Of a DNA stretch of 64,000 nucleotides, positions 19,330 through 28,550 are shown piece by piece. Source of the DNA: Pseudomonas sp. (GTDB lineage: Bacteria; Pseudomonadota; Gammaproteobacteria; Pseudomonadales; Pseudomonadaceae); NCBI RefSeq assembly GCF_030683065.1, contig NZ_JAUXMX010000047.1:1-64000 (forward strand). The letters run 5' to 3'. Position 1 is the stretch's first letter, and the number at the start of each line of letters is the position of its first letter. The notes beneath the pieces are model-generated. The model had not been told where the DNA came from. It ran no database searches and saw only the letters and a list, made by a program, of their open reading frames with translations. The position numbers and the translations under genes are program-made.

Positions 19330-20211
19330 CTAGCCGGCGAAATCGGCGCAGTAATCGCGCGCCGGCAACGCCGGGGTATACCAGACAAAATCAGCGGTAG
19401 CGGCGCTGACCGATTGTCCCACGCTGGCCAGAATCAGTACCCGAGAGACGGCTTGATCGCCCAGATCCGCCAAGTGCAGTGGCACCCCAAGATCACGCCG
19501 CACATGAAAGGTGCCCGCGAACAGCAGGCTTGGCTGTGGCGCAGCCAGCAAGGCCGTGGCCATGCGCCGGTCACGCTGCTGCTGCACGGCAAGCATGGCC
19601 GGCATCTGGCTCTTCGGCAGCTTGCCGCAGTGCGAGGTGAAAATTTGCGCCAGCAAGGGCTCCTGCACTGCTGGCGCCGTGGACAGTGCACCAATCAAGG
19701 TCGGGCGCTCGCGATAAATCCGCCGTATTTGCGTTTGATCCAGATTGGCGGCGAGCAGCGGGTAAGGCTGGGCAAGCGCGTGCTGCACAATCGGCCCATA
19801 CAGCGTCCAGTCCCAACCTGTTTGCCAGACCAGTGCCGCAGGCAGATCGGCGACCGGCTGCCCGGTGGCCAAGCGGGCACGCACCGCATCGACATTATTC
19901 TGCTGATCGGGCGTTAGCATTTCCAGCAGCAGGCTGCCCTGCGGGCGTTGCGCCTCCAGTGCCTGCAGCAACCAGAGCTGCAGAGCGTGATGATCGGGGT
20001 TGTCATGCGCCTCGCCGACCAAGACCCGTGGCACTGGGGCCAGTTGCTCGATCAATTGCTGCGGACTCAGGCGCTGCCCCGTACGCAAGTCGACGATCTG
20101 CCCCAGATCGGCGTGCTCACGCCCCTCGGGACTTTGCCAGTCAGGCAGCGGCGCCAGGGAGGCCTGGCAAGCAGACAGCAGAGTGACAGCGAACACAAGC
20201 AGCAGGCGCAT
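19330..20211 (-). CDS. ChaN-family haem-binding-type lipoprotein (PhuW-like)
   Basis: 293 aa lipoprotein with lipobox LSAC (MRLLLVFAVTLLSACQAS). The body fits the ChaN/haem-binding uptake domain: RVLVGEAHDNPDHHALQLWLLQAL, LLEMLTPDQQNNVDAVRARL and LFAGTFHVRRDLGVPLHL. P. aeruginosa encodes a ChaN-type PhuW at the end of phuSTUVW, divergent from phuR. Here a haem-receptor remnant lies about 570 bp upstream in the divergent direction, so this is plausibly the last intact gene of a decayed phu locus. Confidence 0.8.
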   Translation of the reverse strand: MRLLLVFAVTLLSACQASLAPLPDWQSPEGREHADLGQIVDLRTGQRLSPQQLIEQLAPVPRVLVGEAHDNPDHHALQLWLLQALEAQRPQGSLLLEMLTPDQQNNVDAVRARLATGQPVADLPAALVWQTGWDWTLYGPIVQHALAQPYPLLAANLDQTQIRRIYRERPTLIGALSTAPAVQEPLLAQIFTSHCGKLPKSQMPAMLAVQQQRDRRMATALLAAPQPSLLFAGTFHVRRDLGVPLHLADLGDQAVSRVLILASVGQSVSAATADFVWYTPALPARDYCADFAG

Positions 20212-20632
20212 AAGGTAATCCTTGGTGTTTTAGGGCTAAGCAAAGAGTAGCAGCGAAGACACGCCGGGAACCTGCCCGAGAATAGCCATTGCCTGCACAG
20301 TGTAGGTTGGTGCAGAAAAACGAAGCCCAACACAATCAGTCTGTTGGGGCTCGCGGCGCTCAGCCTGAGCGGCATACACCTGCATTCTCGGGCACTGGGT
20401 GAGTAGCACGCAGCAACTACGGTGGCGAGTTGGCCTGGACCCCGGTGGCTGCCAAGGAGCGCATCGACGAAACAATCCGGGACCGCGGGTAACAGACACT
20501 CCACATAAAAGCTCACGCCGGGACGGGACGCTCTCCTACAAGCGCGCAGCAATCCCTGTAGGAGCATGGCCTCGGCGCGAAGGGCCGGCAGGCCCAGCAA
20601 ATACTCGCGGACAAGTCCCCTCCTACGGCAAT
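20212..20632. repeat. Intergenic REP-like repeats upstream of the ChaN gene
   Basis: No gene. At about 20302-20385 there is a GTAGGTTGG...AAGCCCAACA/TGTTGGGGCTCG palindromic unit, and at about 20557-20628 a CTGTAGGAGC...CTCCTACGG unit. Both resemble common Pseudomonas REP/BIME sequences. The stretch between them shows no feature I can name. Confidence 0.5.
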
Positions 20633-20788
20633 GCTGTTCACTTAAGCGGCCATCTCTGGGCGCCTGTCGTAGCCATGCACCCACCCGTAGCCCGGATGCA
20701 ATCCGGGAGCGATTATCAAGCGCCAGACTTCCCCCGGATTTCATCAGGGCTACAAAAAAATGCTGTTCACTTGGCTTAAGTGAACAGC
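20633..20788. mobile_element. 156-bp element with 14-bp perfect inverted ends
   Basis: GCTGTTCACTTAAG at 20633-20646 is exactly mirrored by CTTAAGTGAACAGC at 20775-20788. The interior carries a REP-type palindrome (20687-20753, GTAGCCCGGATGCAATCCGG ... GGATTTCATCAGGGCTAC) and no ORF. A second direct GCTGTTCACTT lies at 20762-20772, so the right end itself forms a hairpin. It may be a MITE or an internally deleted insertion sequence; it abuts the haem-receptor remnant. Confidence 0.5.
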
Positions 20789-20938
20789 CTTGCGGTAAAT
20801 GCCGGGCTGTTCAACCTCACCGACAAGCAGTACTCGCAGTGGGGCGATGTGCGCGGCCTTAGCGCCAGCAACGTCGGCCTCGACCGCTATACCCAGCCGG
20901 GCCGCTACGCAGCGGTGAATATGGCCTGGGAAATCTGA
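20780..20938 (+). pseudogene. C-terminal remnant of a TonB-dependent haem receptor (phuR-like)
   Basis: In frame to a TGA at 20936-20938 the sequence reads SLAVNAGLFNLTDKQYSQWG, then DVRGL, then DRYTQPGRYAAVNMAWEI. This is the characteristic last beta-strands of haem/haemoglobin TonB-dependent receptors, including the terminal aromatic-x-aromatic style ending. About 50 codons remain; some 700 upstream codons are missing. The break coincides with the right inverted end of the 20633-20788 element. Transcribed divergently from the ChaN gene, as phuR is from phuSTUVW. Confidence 0.8.
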
Positions 20939-21040
20939 TCGCTGCCGAACAAAAGGCAAACCGAGTTCCACTTGGCGCAGGGATGCGCCTTCCACTTCCA
21001 GCGCAGACCGGGATAATGCCCGCCTGAGCTGGAGATGCCG

Positions 21041-21358
21041 ATGAACCGTTTATGTGCCCCCAACGAGCTGGCCGAAGGTCAGAGCCGGGGCTTCGTGATT
21101 GACGATGAAAAACTGTTTGCCGTGCGCAAGGACGGCCAGGTGTTCGTCTACCGCAACCGCTGCCCGCACAAGGGCATCAGCCTGGAATGGCTGCCGGATC
21201 AATTCCTCGACACCAGCGCCAGCCTGATCCAGTGCGCCACCCACGGCGCGCTGTTTCTCATCGATTCGGGCGAATGCGTCGCCGGGCCCTGCGCCGGACA
21301 GTCGCTGCACGCGCTAACCTGCGTGGAAAATCACGAAGGAATCTGGGTCGAGGCGTAA
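21041..21358 (+). CDS. Rieske [2Fe-2S] domain protein
   Basis: 105 aa, essentially a single Rieske domain. The ligand pairs are RCPHKGI (Cys, His) and CATHGALF (Cys, His), as in ferredoxin components of ring-hydroxylating or nitrite-reductase-type systems. The second ATG (MNRLCAPNELAEG) has GGAG 6 nt upstream; the track's first ATG abuts the RBS. No oxygenase partner is nearby, so the electron acceptor is unknown. Confidence 0.88.
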   Translation: MNRLCAPNELAEGQSRGFVIDDEKLFAVRKDGQVFVYRNRCPHKGISLEWLPDQFLDTSASLIQCATHGALFLIDSGECVAGPCAGQSLHALTCVENHEGIWVEA

Positions 21359-21550
21359 CCTGGAAAGGCCCCGATTGCCGCGTCCTACGCTATAACCTCG
21401 GACGCCGGTGCGCACGGCGCACCCTACGGTGACTGCCCGCAAAGTCGAAGCCCGCAAACAACCCTGGAGAGATCGACACCGCGTAGGGTGTGCGGGGCCG
21501 CGTAGGCCGCGCGCACCGATAATCCCCACCCAAACCCCGGCGCAGCAAAT

Positions 21551-22258
21551 CTACAACTGCACCTCAAGCCGGTGCGTCAGGCGCACTTCCTGCGGGGTGA
21601 CCTGCGCGCCATAGGCCAACACCTCGACACCGGCGCTCACCGCCTCGCGCAAAGCCGCCGCATAGACCGGGTCGATCTCCTCGGCGGGGCGCACCGCGTC
21701 GATCTCGGTCAGGTTGACGCAATACAGCTGCACCGCCCGCACGCCATCGCGCGCCAGCGTTGCCAGTTCGCGCAGGTGTTTGGCACCGCGCTCAGTGCGT
21801 GCATCGGGAAACGCCGCGACCCGGCTGTCGGCAAAGCCCAGGGTCACGCTCTTGACCTCGACAAAGGCCGCGCCACTCGGGTAATCCAGACGAAAATCGA
21901 TACGGCTGCGCTCCTGGCCATAGGCCACTTCACGCTTCAAGGCGCTGAAGCCGGTCAGCTCGCTGATCAACCCGGCACGCAGCGCCTCTTCGACCAGGCC
22001 GTTGGCGCGTCCGGTGTTGATCACCGCTAGGCGGCCCTGTGGGGTTTCGCCGATTTCCCAGGTACCCGGCAACTTGCGCTTGGGATCATTGGTGCGACTG
22101 AACCAGACCCGCGCGCCCTCACTCATGCAATTGAGCATCGAACCGGTGTTGGGGCAATGAATGGTCAGCAGTTCGCCGCTGGCGGTTTCGATATCGGCGA
22201 GAAACCGTTTATAGCGGCGCAGCAGGCGCCCCTGCTCCAGCGCGGGTTCATAGCGCAT
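21551..22258 (-). CDS. sfsA: SfsA family DNA/RNA nuclease-like protein
   Basis: 235 aa matching SfsA over its full length: [27 protein letters not shown], the RSRIDFRLD...FVEVKSVTL nuclease-like core with acidic and Lys residues, and [20 protein letters not shown]. Originally named for sugar fermentation stimulation in E. coli; the fold resembles PD-(D/E)xK nucleases. Its start overlaps the end of the upstream aminotransferase gene by 11 bp, and dksA lies divergently upstream of that pair, an association common in gammaproteobacteria. Confidence 0.92.
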   Translation of the reverse strand: MRYEPALEQGRLLRRYKRFLADIETASGELLTIHCPNTGSMLNCMSEGARVWFSRTNDPKRKLPGTWEIGETPQGRLAVINTGRANGLVEEALRAGLISELTGFSALKREVAYGQERSRIDFRLDYPSGAAFVEVKSVTLGFADSRVAAFPDARTERGAKHLRELATLARDGVRAVQLYCVNLTEIDAVRPAEEIDPVYAAALREAVSAGVEVLAYGAQVTPQEVRLTHRLEVQL

Positions 22259-23429
22259 CGGGGCGCCAGCTTTTCAGGCCACGGGCAATCCGCTCGACGG
22301 CCTGCTGCAGACGCGGCAAATCCTGGGTATAGGCGAAACGCACATGCTGGCTGGCCAGGTAACGACCGAAATCCAGGCCCGGGGTGAAGGCCACATGCTC
22401 GGTCTCCAGAAAGTGCTGGCAGAAGGCGAACGCATCGCCGCCAAAGGCGCTGATGTCGGCATATAAATAAAAGGCGCCTTCGGGCTCCACGGCAATCTTG
22501 AAGCCCAGCTCGCGCAACGCCGGCAGCAGGAAGTCACGACGGCGAGCGAATTCATGCCGGCGCTGCTCGAGAATCTCCAGGGTCGGCGCCTCGAAACAGG
22601 CCAGCGCGGCATGCTGGGCCATGCTCGGCGCGCTGATGTAAAGGTTCTGCGCCAGTTTTTCCAGATCGGCCACCGCCGCCGGCGGTGCCACCAGCCAGCC
22701 GAGCCGCCAGCCGGTCATGCCGAAATACTTGGAGAAACTGTTGAGCACGAAGGCATCGTCATCCACTTCCAGCACGCTGCTGGCATCCACGCCGTAGGTC
22801 AGGCCGTGATAGATCTCGTCGACCACCAGGTGCCCGCCGCGCTCTTTCAAGGCGCAGGACAACCCGCCCAGTTCCTCACGAGATAACAGCGTGCCGGTCG
22901 GATTGGCCGGCGAGGCGACCAGCGCACCGACGCTATTCTGGTCCCAATAGCGTGCGACCAGATCCGCCGTCAGTTGATAACGCACCTCCGGCCCCACCGG
23001 CACCAACTGTGCGGCGCCTTCGACCAGACGCAGGAAATGCCGGTTGCACGGATAGCCCGGATCGGCCAGCAGCCAGTGCTTGCCAGGGTCAACCAATAAA
23101 CTGGTGGCCAATAACAGCGCACCGGAACCACCTGGGGTTATTAAAATCCGCTCAGGGTCTATGCTCAGGCCATAACGCTGGGCGTAGAAGCCGGCAATCG
23201 CTTCACGCAGGGCCGGTATCCCACGCGCCGCGGTGTAACGGGTGTGCCCGGCAGCCAAGGCAGCCTGGCCGGCAGCAACAATGGGGGCGGCAGTGGTGAA
23301 GTCAGGCTCGCCGATCTCCAAATGAATGACGTCGTGGCCGGCGGCCTGCAACTGGTTGGCGCGGGCCAGCAAAGCCATGACATGAAAGGGTTCGATAGCG
23401 CGGCTGCGCGCACTGTAGGACGGGGTCAT
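22248..23429 (-). CDS. PLP-dependent aminotransferase (class I/II)
   Basis: 393 aa starting [24 protein letters not shown]; the 66-codon extension in the track runs into the dksA promoter region and lacks support. The fold-type I signature includes the Schiff-base lysine in [18 protein letters not shown], the ASPANPTGT loop and the YTQDLPRL C-terminus. The amino donor is not predictable from sequence alone. In an operon with sfsA, opposite dksA. Confidence 0.88.
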   Translation of the reverse strand: MTPSYSARSRAIEPFHVMALLARANQLQAAGHDVIHLEIGEPDFTTAAPIVAAGQAALAAGHTRYTAARGIPALREAIAGFYAQRYGLSIDPERILITPGGSGALLLATSLLVDPGKHWLLADPGYPCNRHFLRLVEGAAQLVPVGPEVRYQLTADLVARYWDQNSVGALVASPANPTGTLLSREELGGLSCALKERGGHLVVDEIYHGLTYGVDASSVLEVDDDAFVLNSFSKYFGMTGWRLGWLVAPPAAVADLEKLAQNLYISAPSMAQHAALACFEAPTLEILEQRRHEFARRRDFLLPALRELGFKIAVEPEGAFYLYADISAFGGDAFAFCQHFLETEHVAFTPGLDFGRYLASQHVRFAYTQDLPRLQQAVERIARGLKSWRPDAL

Positions 23430-23625
23430 GGACCTGCCTTGGATAGAGGTTGAGGCGCGGATTCTACCCAAGCCTTGAGCGAAACGGCAGCAACCATGAC
23501 AACCGGGAGTGGCGCGGCTTCGGTTGTTCTGGTAAGTTCGCCCGCTTGCAGCCGCAGGGCCGGGATTTTCCCGGCATGGACAGCATCCTGCGCAGTGGAC
23601 TAGATAGAGTGAGGGGCGGTCATCC

Positions 23626-24069
23626 ATGCCTACAAAAGCGAAAGCAAAAAGCAGCCAACTGATTCGTGGCTTCGAACCCTATAAAGAAACCAAGGGCGAA
23701 GAATACATGGGTGAGCCGATGCGCGCCCACTTCACCGGCATCCTCAACAAGTGGAAGCTGGAGTTGATGCAGGAGGTCGATCGGACCGTGCATCACATGC
23801 AGGACGACGCAGCCAACTTCCCGGACCCGGCGGATCGCGCCAGCCAGGAAGAAGAGTTCAGCCTGGAACTGCGTGCTCGTGATCGTGAGCGCAAGTTGAT
23901 CAAAAAGATCGACGAAACCCTGCAACTGATCGACGACAACGATTATGGCTGGTGCGACTCCTGTGGCGTCGAGATCGGCATCCGCCGACTGGAAGCCCGC
24001 CCCACCGCCACCTTGTGCATCGATTGCAAGACCTTGGCGGAAATCAAGGAAAAACAGATCGGTTCCTGA
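23626..24069 (+). CDS. dksA: RNA polymerase-binding transcription factor DksA
   Basis: 147 aa. A coiled-coil body carries the tip acidic residues (DDAANFPDPADRASQ), followed by a four-Cys zinc finger (CDSCGVEIGIRRLEARPTATLCIDC). It binds the secondary channel of RNA polymerase and, with ppGpp, represses rRNA promoters and activates amino acid genes. Pseudomonas has a Cys-less paralogue, DksA2; this is the zinc form. Followed by a strong terminator. Confidence 0.96.
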   Translation: MPTKAKAKSSQLIRGFEPYKETKGEEYMGEPMRAHFTGILNKWKLELMQEVDRTVHHMQDDAANFPDPADRASQEEEFSLELRARDRERKLIKKIDETLQLIDDNDYGWCDSCGVEIGIRRLEARPTATLCIDCKTLAEIKEKQIGS

Positions 24070-24076
24070 TCTGACC

Positions 24077-24106
24077 CACGGGGCGCTTCGGCGCCCCGTG
24101 TTGTTT
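24077..24106 (+). terminator. dksA rho-independent terminator
   Basis: CACGGGGCGC, a TTCG loop and GCGCCCCGTG form a 10-bp GC stem followed by TTGTTT, 7 bp after the stop. Confidence 0.88.
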
Positions 24107-24198
24107 CTGCTACTGCGCGATCCTGGTCGTCCCCTGTGGCAACCCGCACGGACTGCGATTGTTCTCATCCTCGCGCACAAGCCGCTATATTCCTCCGT

Positions 24199-25086
24199 AT
24201 GAACGCTCCCGCTTATATCGGTCGCTTCGCCCCCACCCCCAGTGGTTACCTGCACTTCGGCTCATTGGTCGCGGCGCTGGCATCCTATCTCGACGCGCGC
24301 GCGGTCGGCGGGCACTGGCTGCTGCGCATGGAAGACCTCGACCCGCCGCGTGAAGTCGCCGGTGCCCAGGACGCCATCCTCAGCACCCTGGAAAGTTACG
24401 GCCTTGAATGGGACGGCGAACTGCTGCGCCAGAGCGACCGCCATGCCGAGTACGCCGCCCTGGTCGAGCGTTTGCTGCAGCAGGGCCAGGCCTATGCCTG
24501 CACCTGCTCGCGCAAGCAACTGGAGGGCTTCCACGGGATCTACCCCGGCACCTGTCGCGATGCCGGGCATCCCACTCGGGACGCCGCGATCCGCCTGCGC
24601 GTGCCAGACGCAAGCTACGGCTTTATCGACCGCGTACAGGGCGACTACCGCCAGCACCTGGGCCGCGAAGTAGGCGACTTCGTTATTCGCCGGCGTGACG
24701 GCTTCTATGCCTACCAACTGGCGGTGGTGCTCGACGATGCCTGGCAAGGCATCACCGACGTGGTGCGCGGCGCCGACCTGCTCGACTCAACCCCGCGCCA
24801 GCTGTACCTGCAGGAACTGCTCGGCCTGGCGCATCCACGCTATCTGCACGTGCCACTGATCATCCAGCCGGATGGCCACAAACTGGGCAAGAGTTACCGC
24901 TCGCCAGCGCTGCCAAGCGACCAGGCCGCCCCGCTGCTGGTTCGCGCGCTACGCGCCCTGGGTCAAGCGCTGCCCGGCGAACTGGAGCAGGCCCGCCCGC
25001 CCGAACTGCTGGCCTGGGCAGTCAGCCACTGGGACGCCGGGCGCATCCCGAATAGCCGCACCCTGGCGGAGGCGCAACTGCTCTGA
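24199..25086 (+). CDS. gluQ: Glutamyl-Q tRNA(Asp) synthetase
   Basis: 295 aa truncated GluRS paralogue that glutamylates queuosine in tRNA-Asp. The class I HIGH motif appears as PTPSGYLHFGSL, and a zinc-binding cluster is at CTCSRKQLEGFHGIYPGTC. The KMSKS equivalent is GHKLGKSYRSP, and no anticodon-binding domain is present. The start MNAPAYIGRFAPTPSG is chosen over the 21-codon longer track start. The dksA-gluQ tandem is conserved in gammaproteobacteria. Confidence 0.93.
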   Translation: MNAPAYIGRFAPTPSGYLHFGSLVAALASYLDARAVGGHWLLRMEDLDPPREVAGAQDAILSTLESYGLEWDGELLRQSDRHAEYAALVERLLQQGQAYACTCSRKQLEGFHGIYPGTCRDAGHPTRDAAIRLRVPDASYGFIDRVQGDYRQHLGREVGDFVIRRRDGFYAYQLAVVLDDAWQGITDVVRGADLLDSTPRQLYLQELLGLAHPRYLHVPLIIQPDGHKLGKSYRSPALPSDQAAPLLVRALRALGQALPGELEQARPPELLAWAVSHWDAGRIPNSRTLAEAQLL

Positions 25087-25223
25087 TGCCGTGAGCGTGA
25101 CCGATTGGGCTAGGCGCCCGCGCCGCTCCTGAGTCCTGCTTGAGCATGACGTTGCGCGCGCCGCGACGCCGCATTTACCTTATCCTTGCCCCCACTATTG
25201 AACTGCCCTACAGGACCGTACCG

Positions 25224-25754
25224 ATGAAAGCCCAGCTCGAAGAATTGATCGGCAAAATAAGCTCGGGCTGCATGCTCGCCGAAGACGTCGCGCGCATCGC
25301 CGACGAGGCAGCCCAAGCCTACGCCGACCCGCAAGCCTTCCTCGCGGCCAACCCGGATATCATCTACGACGACAGCTTCCCGATCCCGCTCGGTGAGTGG
25401 GTGGTGCTCGGCAGCCTGCCGGATACGGTGCTGTTCCAGGCCGACAGCTACGAGCAGTTGTTCCAGCAGATCGTCGACTCCTTCGGCCCGCAAGTCAGCT
25501 TCGTGCTCAAGCCCAAGCAGCTTGCCAAGACCGAAGCGCTCAAAGCGCTCAACCGTATCCAGGTGCAACTCGGCAGCCTGTCGCCGGAAACCGGCGGCTA
25601 TGTCCTGGTGAACTTGAGCGAAGCGCTGGATGATGAACTGCAAGCCGTGCTGGTCTACCGCAACGACCTCGAGCGCGTGCTGGCACTGGCGGTGGAAATC
25701 GGCATCTATGCCGCACCGGCCTATGAGGCCATGAAGGCTGCGCAGGCCGAGTAG
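25224..25754 (+). CDS. Conserved-looking hypothetical protein, unrecognised family
   Basis: 176 aa, acidic, soluble, no signal peptide or transmembrane segment. The N-terminus (MKAQLEELIGKISSGCMLAEDVARIADEAAQAYADP) and C-terminus look helical, with a mixed alpha/beta middle containing IIYDDSFPIPLGEWVVLG. ACAGGA precedes the chosen ATG; the track's extra 28 codons overlap the region after gluQ and are unlikely. Function unknown. Confidence 0.65.
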   Translation: MKAQLEELIGKISSGCMLAEDVARIADEAAQAYADPQAFLAANPDIIYDDSFPIPLGEWVVLGSLPDTVLFQADSYEQLFQQIVDSFGPQVSFVLKPKQLAKTEALKALNRIQVQLGSLSPETGGYVLVNLSEALDDELQAVLVYRNDLERVLALAVEIGIYAAPAYEAMKAAQAE

Positions 25755-25781
25755 GCCGAGTAGGCTGCGCCGCGAATACCA

Positions 25782-27296
25782 TCAAGTTGCTACGACAGCA
25801 TCCTCGGCGATCTCGACCCGATTGCGGCCCAGTTGTTTGGCTTGGTAAAGGGCAAGATCAGCCTGATGAATCATGCTCGCCGGGGTGTGCTGGCTGACTC
25901 GATCTGTGTGGATCAGACCAAGGCTGACGGTGAAGGATACCGGTTCACCCGTATCGCTGAGGATGATCAATTCGGCGACGGTCTGGCGCAAGCGTTCGGC
26001 AAGCAACCGGCTCTGCTCCAGGCCCATTTCCGGGAAGACCAGCGCGAACTCCTCACCACCATAGCGGGCGGCGATATCGCCGGGTCGCTGACTGAAGCGG
26101 CGTAGCACGCCCGCCAGTTGGCGCAAGCACTCGTCTCCGAGCAAGTGGCCGTAGCGGTCGTTGACCACCTTGAAGTGATCAATATCGATGAGAATCAGCG
26201 CCAGGTCGTGACCGTGGCGGCTGGTTCGAGCATGTTCGGCGGCGAGCATGGCGTCGAAGTGGCGGCGATTGCTCAGGCCGGTCAGACCGTCCTGCTGGGA
26301 CAACTGCAGCAGCTCCTGGTTAACGCGCTGGAGCTGGCGGGTCGTATCGCTGTACTGGCTCACGCTCTGACAGATAGTGTCCAGTTCATGGAACAGGGTG
26401 CGCCGCGGCAGCTGAACCGGTTGCCCGGTATTGAGCTGTTCCAGCGCCCGGGTGCAGCGCAGGATCGGCCGCAGCAGGAGACGCTGAAAGGCGTACAGCA
26501 TGCCGAGGGTAATAGTGCCGAGTAGCCCCATGGACACCAGGCCATAGAGGCGGATCTGATCCGCTTTCCTCTCGACGGCCACGGCAATCTGCTGGGTCTT
26601 CAGCGCCGTATCGCTATTGAAGCTGGCGGCCAGTTGTTTCTGCTGCTCGATGGCCTGCTGGTAGGTCTGGCCGATCTGAACTTCCAGCGCCTGTAACTGT
26701 AAGAAGCGGGTCTGCAGCTCGCTGAAGACCCTCGCAGGGTCGGCAGAAAGAAGAGCCTGTAACTCGTTCGCCTCGCGGGCCAATGCCTGCCAGTCCGTGC
26801 CAATCAAACCGAGTCGAGTGCAGGAGGCGGCGAAGCGGGCAGCATCACCGGACATTGCATCATCGCGTTGCAGGGTGCCAGCCAGGGCCTGCAACTCGGA
26901 CAGAAAGAAACGCTGCCTATCGCGCAGCCGCGCCAAGGCCTGAATATCAAGGAAGATCCGTGAAACCTGGGCCACCTGCACACTGCCCGGCGCGAAGGCG
27001 AAGCTGTCGAGCAGCACTTGGGCCTGCAAACGACTGTTGCGCGCCACCTGGCTGTCGGTACTCCAGTAGAGCGTCTGGATGAAACCATATAACTGCTCGG
27101 TGCGCTGGGTGTTGTAACGCCAACGGGTCAGGTCGGGCAAATACTCATCGCGCACCTGATTGGCCTTATCGACGATGCCACCAAGCAGGGGCAGCGACAC
27201 CCAGACAGAAAGGCTGAACAGCAGCAGCAAGCCACCCAGAGCCAGTCGGACAGTGGTGGCCAGGCGGGGGCGAAAGTGCGGGGGTGGCGAAGTCAT
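25782..27296 (-). CDS. Membrane-bound diguanylate cyclase
   Basis: 504 aa. A transmembrane helix (about 14-36), a roughly 200-residue helical periplasmic sensor, a second transmembrane helix (about 240-262), a HAMP-like stretch, and a C-terminal GGDEF domain with the active motif RYGGEEF. An upstream RxxD-type I-site is not evident. It should make c-di-GMP in response to a periplasmic signal. It follows the solute-binding protein gene by 12 bp, so both are probably co-transcribed and functionally linked. Confidence 0.9.
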   Translation of the reverse strand: MTSPPPHFRPRLATTVRLALGGLLLLFSLSVWVSLPLLGGIVDKANQVRDEYLPDLTRWRYNTQRTEQLYGFIQTLYWSTDSQVARNSRLQAQVLLDSFAFAPGSVQVAQVSRIFLDIQALARLRDRQRFFLSELQALAGTLQRDDAMSGDAARFAASCTRLGLIGTDWQALAREANELQALLSADPARVFSELQTRFLQLQALEVQIGQTYQQAIEQQKQLAASFNSDTALKTQQIAVAVERKADQIRLYGLVSMGLLGTITLGMLYAFQRLLLRPILRCTRALEQLNTGQPVQLPRRTLFHELDTICQSVSQYSDTTRQLQRVNQELLQLSQQDGLTGLSNRRHFDAMLAAEHARTSRHGHDLALILIDIDHFKVVNDRYGHLLGDECLRQLAGVLRRFSQRPGDIAARYGGEEFALVFPEMGLEQSRLLAERLRQTVAELIILSDTGEPVSFTVSLGLIHTDRVSQHTPASMIHQADLALYQAKQLGRNRVEIAEDAVVAT

Positions 27297-27308
27297 GCGC
27301 GATGGTTG

Positions 27309-28064
27309 TCAGTAGATGCTGAAGGGGAAGTAGTTACGATTGATCCGATCGTAGACGCCATTCAGGCGAATTTCCTCCAGCGCCTGATTGACCCGGCCCA
27401 GCAAGGGGTCGTTCTTGCGCACGGCGATATGCGCCTTGCTATTCAGGGTATCGCCGAGCAGGGGCCGGCCAATGAAGTCATAACCTGCGGCCTTCGGCTG
27501 CTGCAAGAAACTCAGCAGGTTTATGGTGTCGGACAACACAAGGTCGGTTTGACCCTCCAGCAGCAGGGCGAAGGCCTTCTCCTGATCGTCGACCAGCAGC
27601 ACCGGGCTCTGGGGATAGCGTTGCTTGGCGAAGTCAGCCTGGATGGTGCCGCGGATAATCGCCATGCGCAGGCCCGCCAGCGCGGCGGGCGAACTATCGG
27701 CGGCGATGCCGGTCTTGCCGGCGAATACCGAGTGCGACTGATAGTAGTAGTCGCTGAAGGCGACTCGCTGCTCACGCTCGGCGGTACGCGCCATGCTGGC
27801 GACGATCATGTCCACCTGATCTGACTCCAGACTGGGGATCAGTTGCTCCCAGACAATCGCCTGAACCTCGCAGTCGAGTTGCATGTGCCGACACAGGGCC
27901 TGAGCGATCTCGACATCGAAGCCGGCCAGGCTACCGTTGTCATCGTGGTAGCTGAACGGCGCATAGTTGCCCTCGGTGGCGATACGCAGGGTTTCGGCAT
28001 GTGCGCCCTGAGCCAGTAATAGGCTGAGCACCAGCAGGGAAGTAAGGGTCTTACCTGAGCCCAT
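27309..28064 (-). CDS. Periplasmic amino-acid-type solute-binding protein
   Basis: 251 aa of the SBP_bac_3 family: signal peptide (TLTSLLVLSLLLAQGAHA), then ETLRIATEGNYAPFSYHDDNGSLAGFDVEIAQAL and the DMIVASMARTAEREQRVAFSDYYY hinge motif. No ABC permease or ATPase gene is adjacent. Its immediate downstream neighbour is a diguanylate cyclase with a periplasmic domain, so a ligand-sensing role is more likely than transport; that is inference. Confidence 0.88.
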   Translation of the reverse strand: MGSGKTLTSLLVLSLLLAQGAHAETLRIATEGNYAPFSYHDDNGSLAGFDVEIAQALCRHMQLDCEVQAIVWEQLIPSLESDQVDMIVASMARTAEREQRVAFSDYYYQSHSVFAGKTGIAADSSPAALAGLRMAIIRGTIQADFAKQRYPQSPVLLVDDQEKAFALLLEGQTDLVLSDTINLLSFLQQPKAAGYDFIGRPLLGDTLNSKAHIAVRKNDPLLGRVNQALEEIRLNGVYDRINRNYFPFSIY

Positions 28065-28317
28065 CGTCGCGGTCCTTGAAGAGTTTATTGCTATTCAGAC
28101 AACCCCACGACGTCGACTCACCTCGCCGCAGAGGGGCGTCAGTGGCAGACGCTCGGCCGCGCACTGTCTGAATTCAGCGCCAAAGTGCCACCATACAACA
28201 GGCCGAGACCAAAGGCATAGAGCACACGCGGGCTCACGGCATCCGGCCCGCACCGTGCGCTTCAGGGGTCCAGCCATCCCCGCCCACCAATACGATGCCA
28301 GTAAACCCCTCGTTTGC

Positions 28318-28452
28318 CACACAGACCTGAACAGCTACGTCGGCGCCACCAGCAACGCGAATGCGCTGGCGCCGCACCTGCACGTCGCTATTTTCCTGTT
28401 TGGCCCCGAGAAGCGGCGCTGGCAGCAAAGCAACGACGAACAACCATTGGCC
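28318..28452 (+). pseudogene. Fragment of an M23 (LytM-type) metallopeptidase
   Basis: Within the roughly 490-bp gap one frame reads LNSYVGATSNANALAPHLHV, then AIFLFGPEKRRW. That is the conserved zinc-site end of M23 peptidases (G-Y-V-G-x-T-G-N-A...PHLHFAIF). The rest of the domain is missing, and the H-L-H ligands sit in a diverged context (HLHVAIF). There is no start and no signal peptide. I see nothing else in 28065-28550. Confidence 0.6.
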
Positions 28453-28550
28453 CTCGCTGCAGCGCTGATCTCTATGCTGACTCACCGAAAAAAGAGACAG
28501 CTTTATTAACGCCTCTATCGACGAGGCCAGTCGGTAGCGGCTGGCGAACC

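Noticed and set aside
20687-20753. A CRISPR array or insertion sequence from the repeat-rich 20.2-20.8 kb stretch
   Set aside because: The repeats are inverted palindromes of different types, not regularly spaced direct repeats, and no transposase frame is present.
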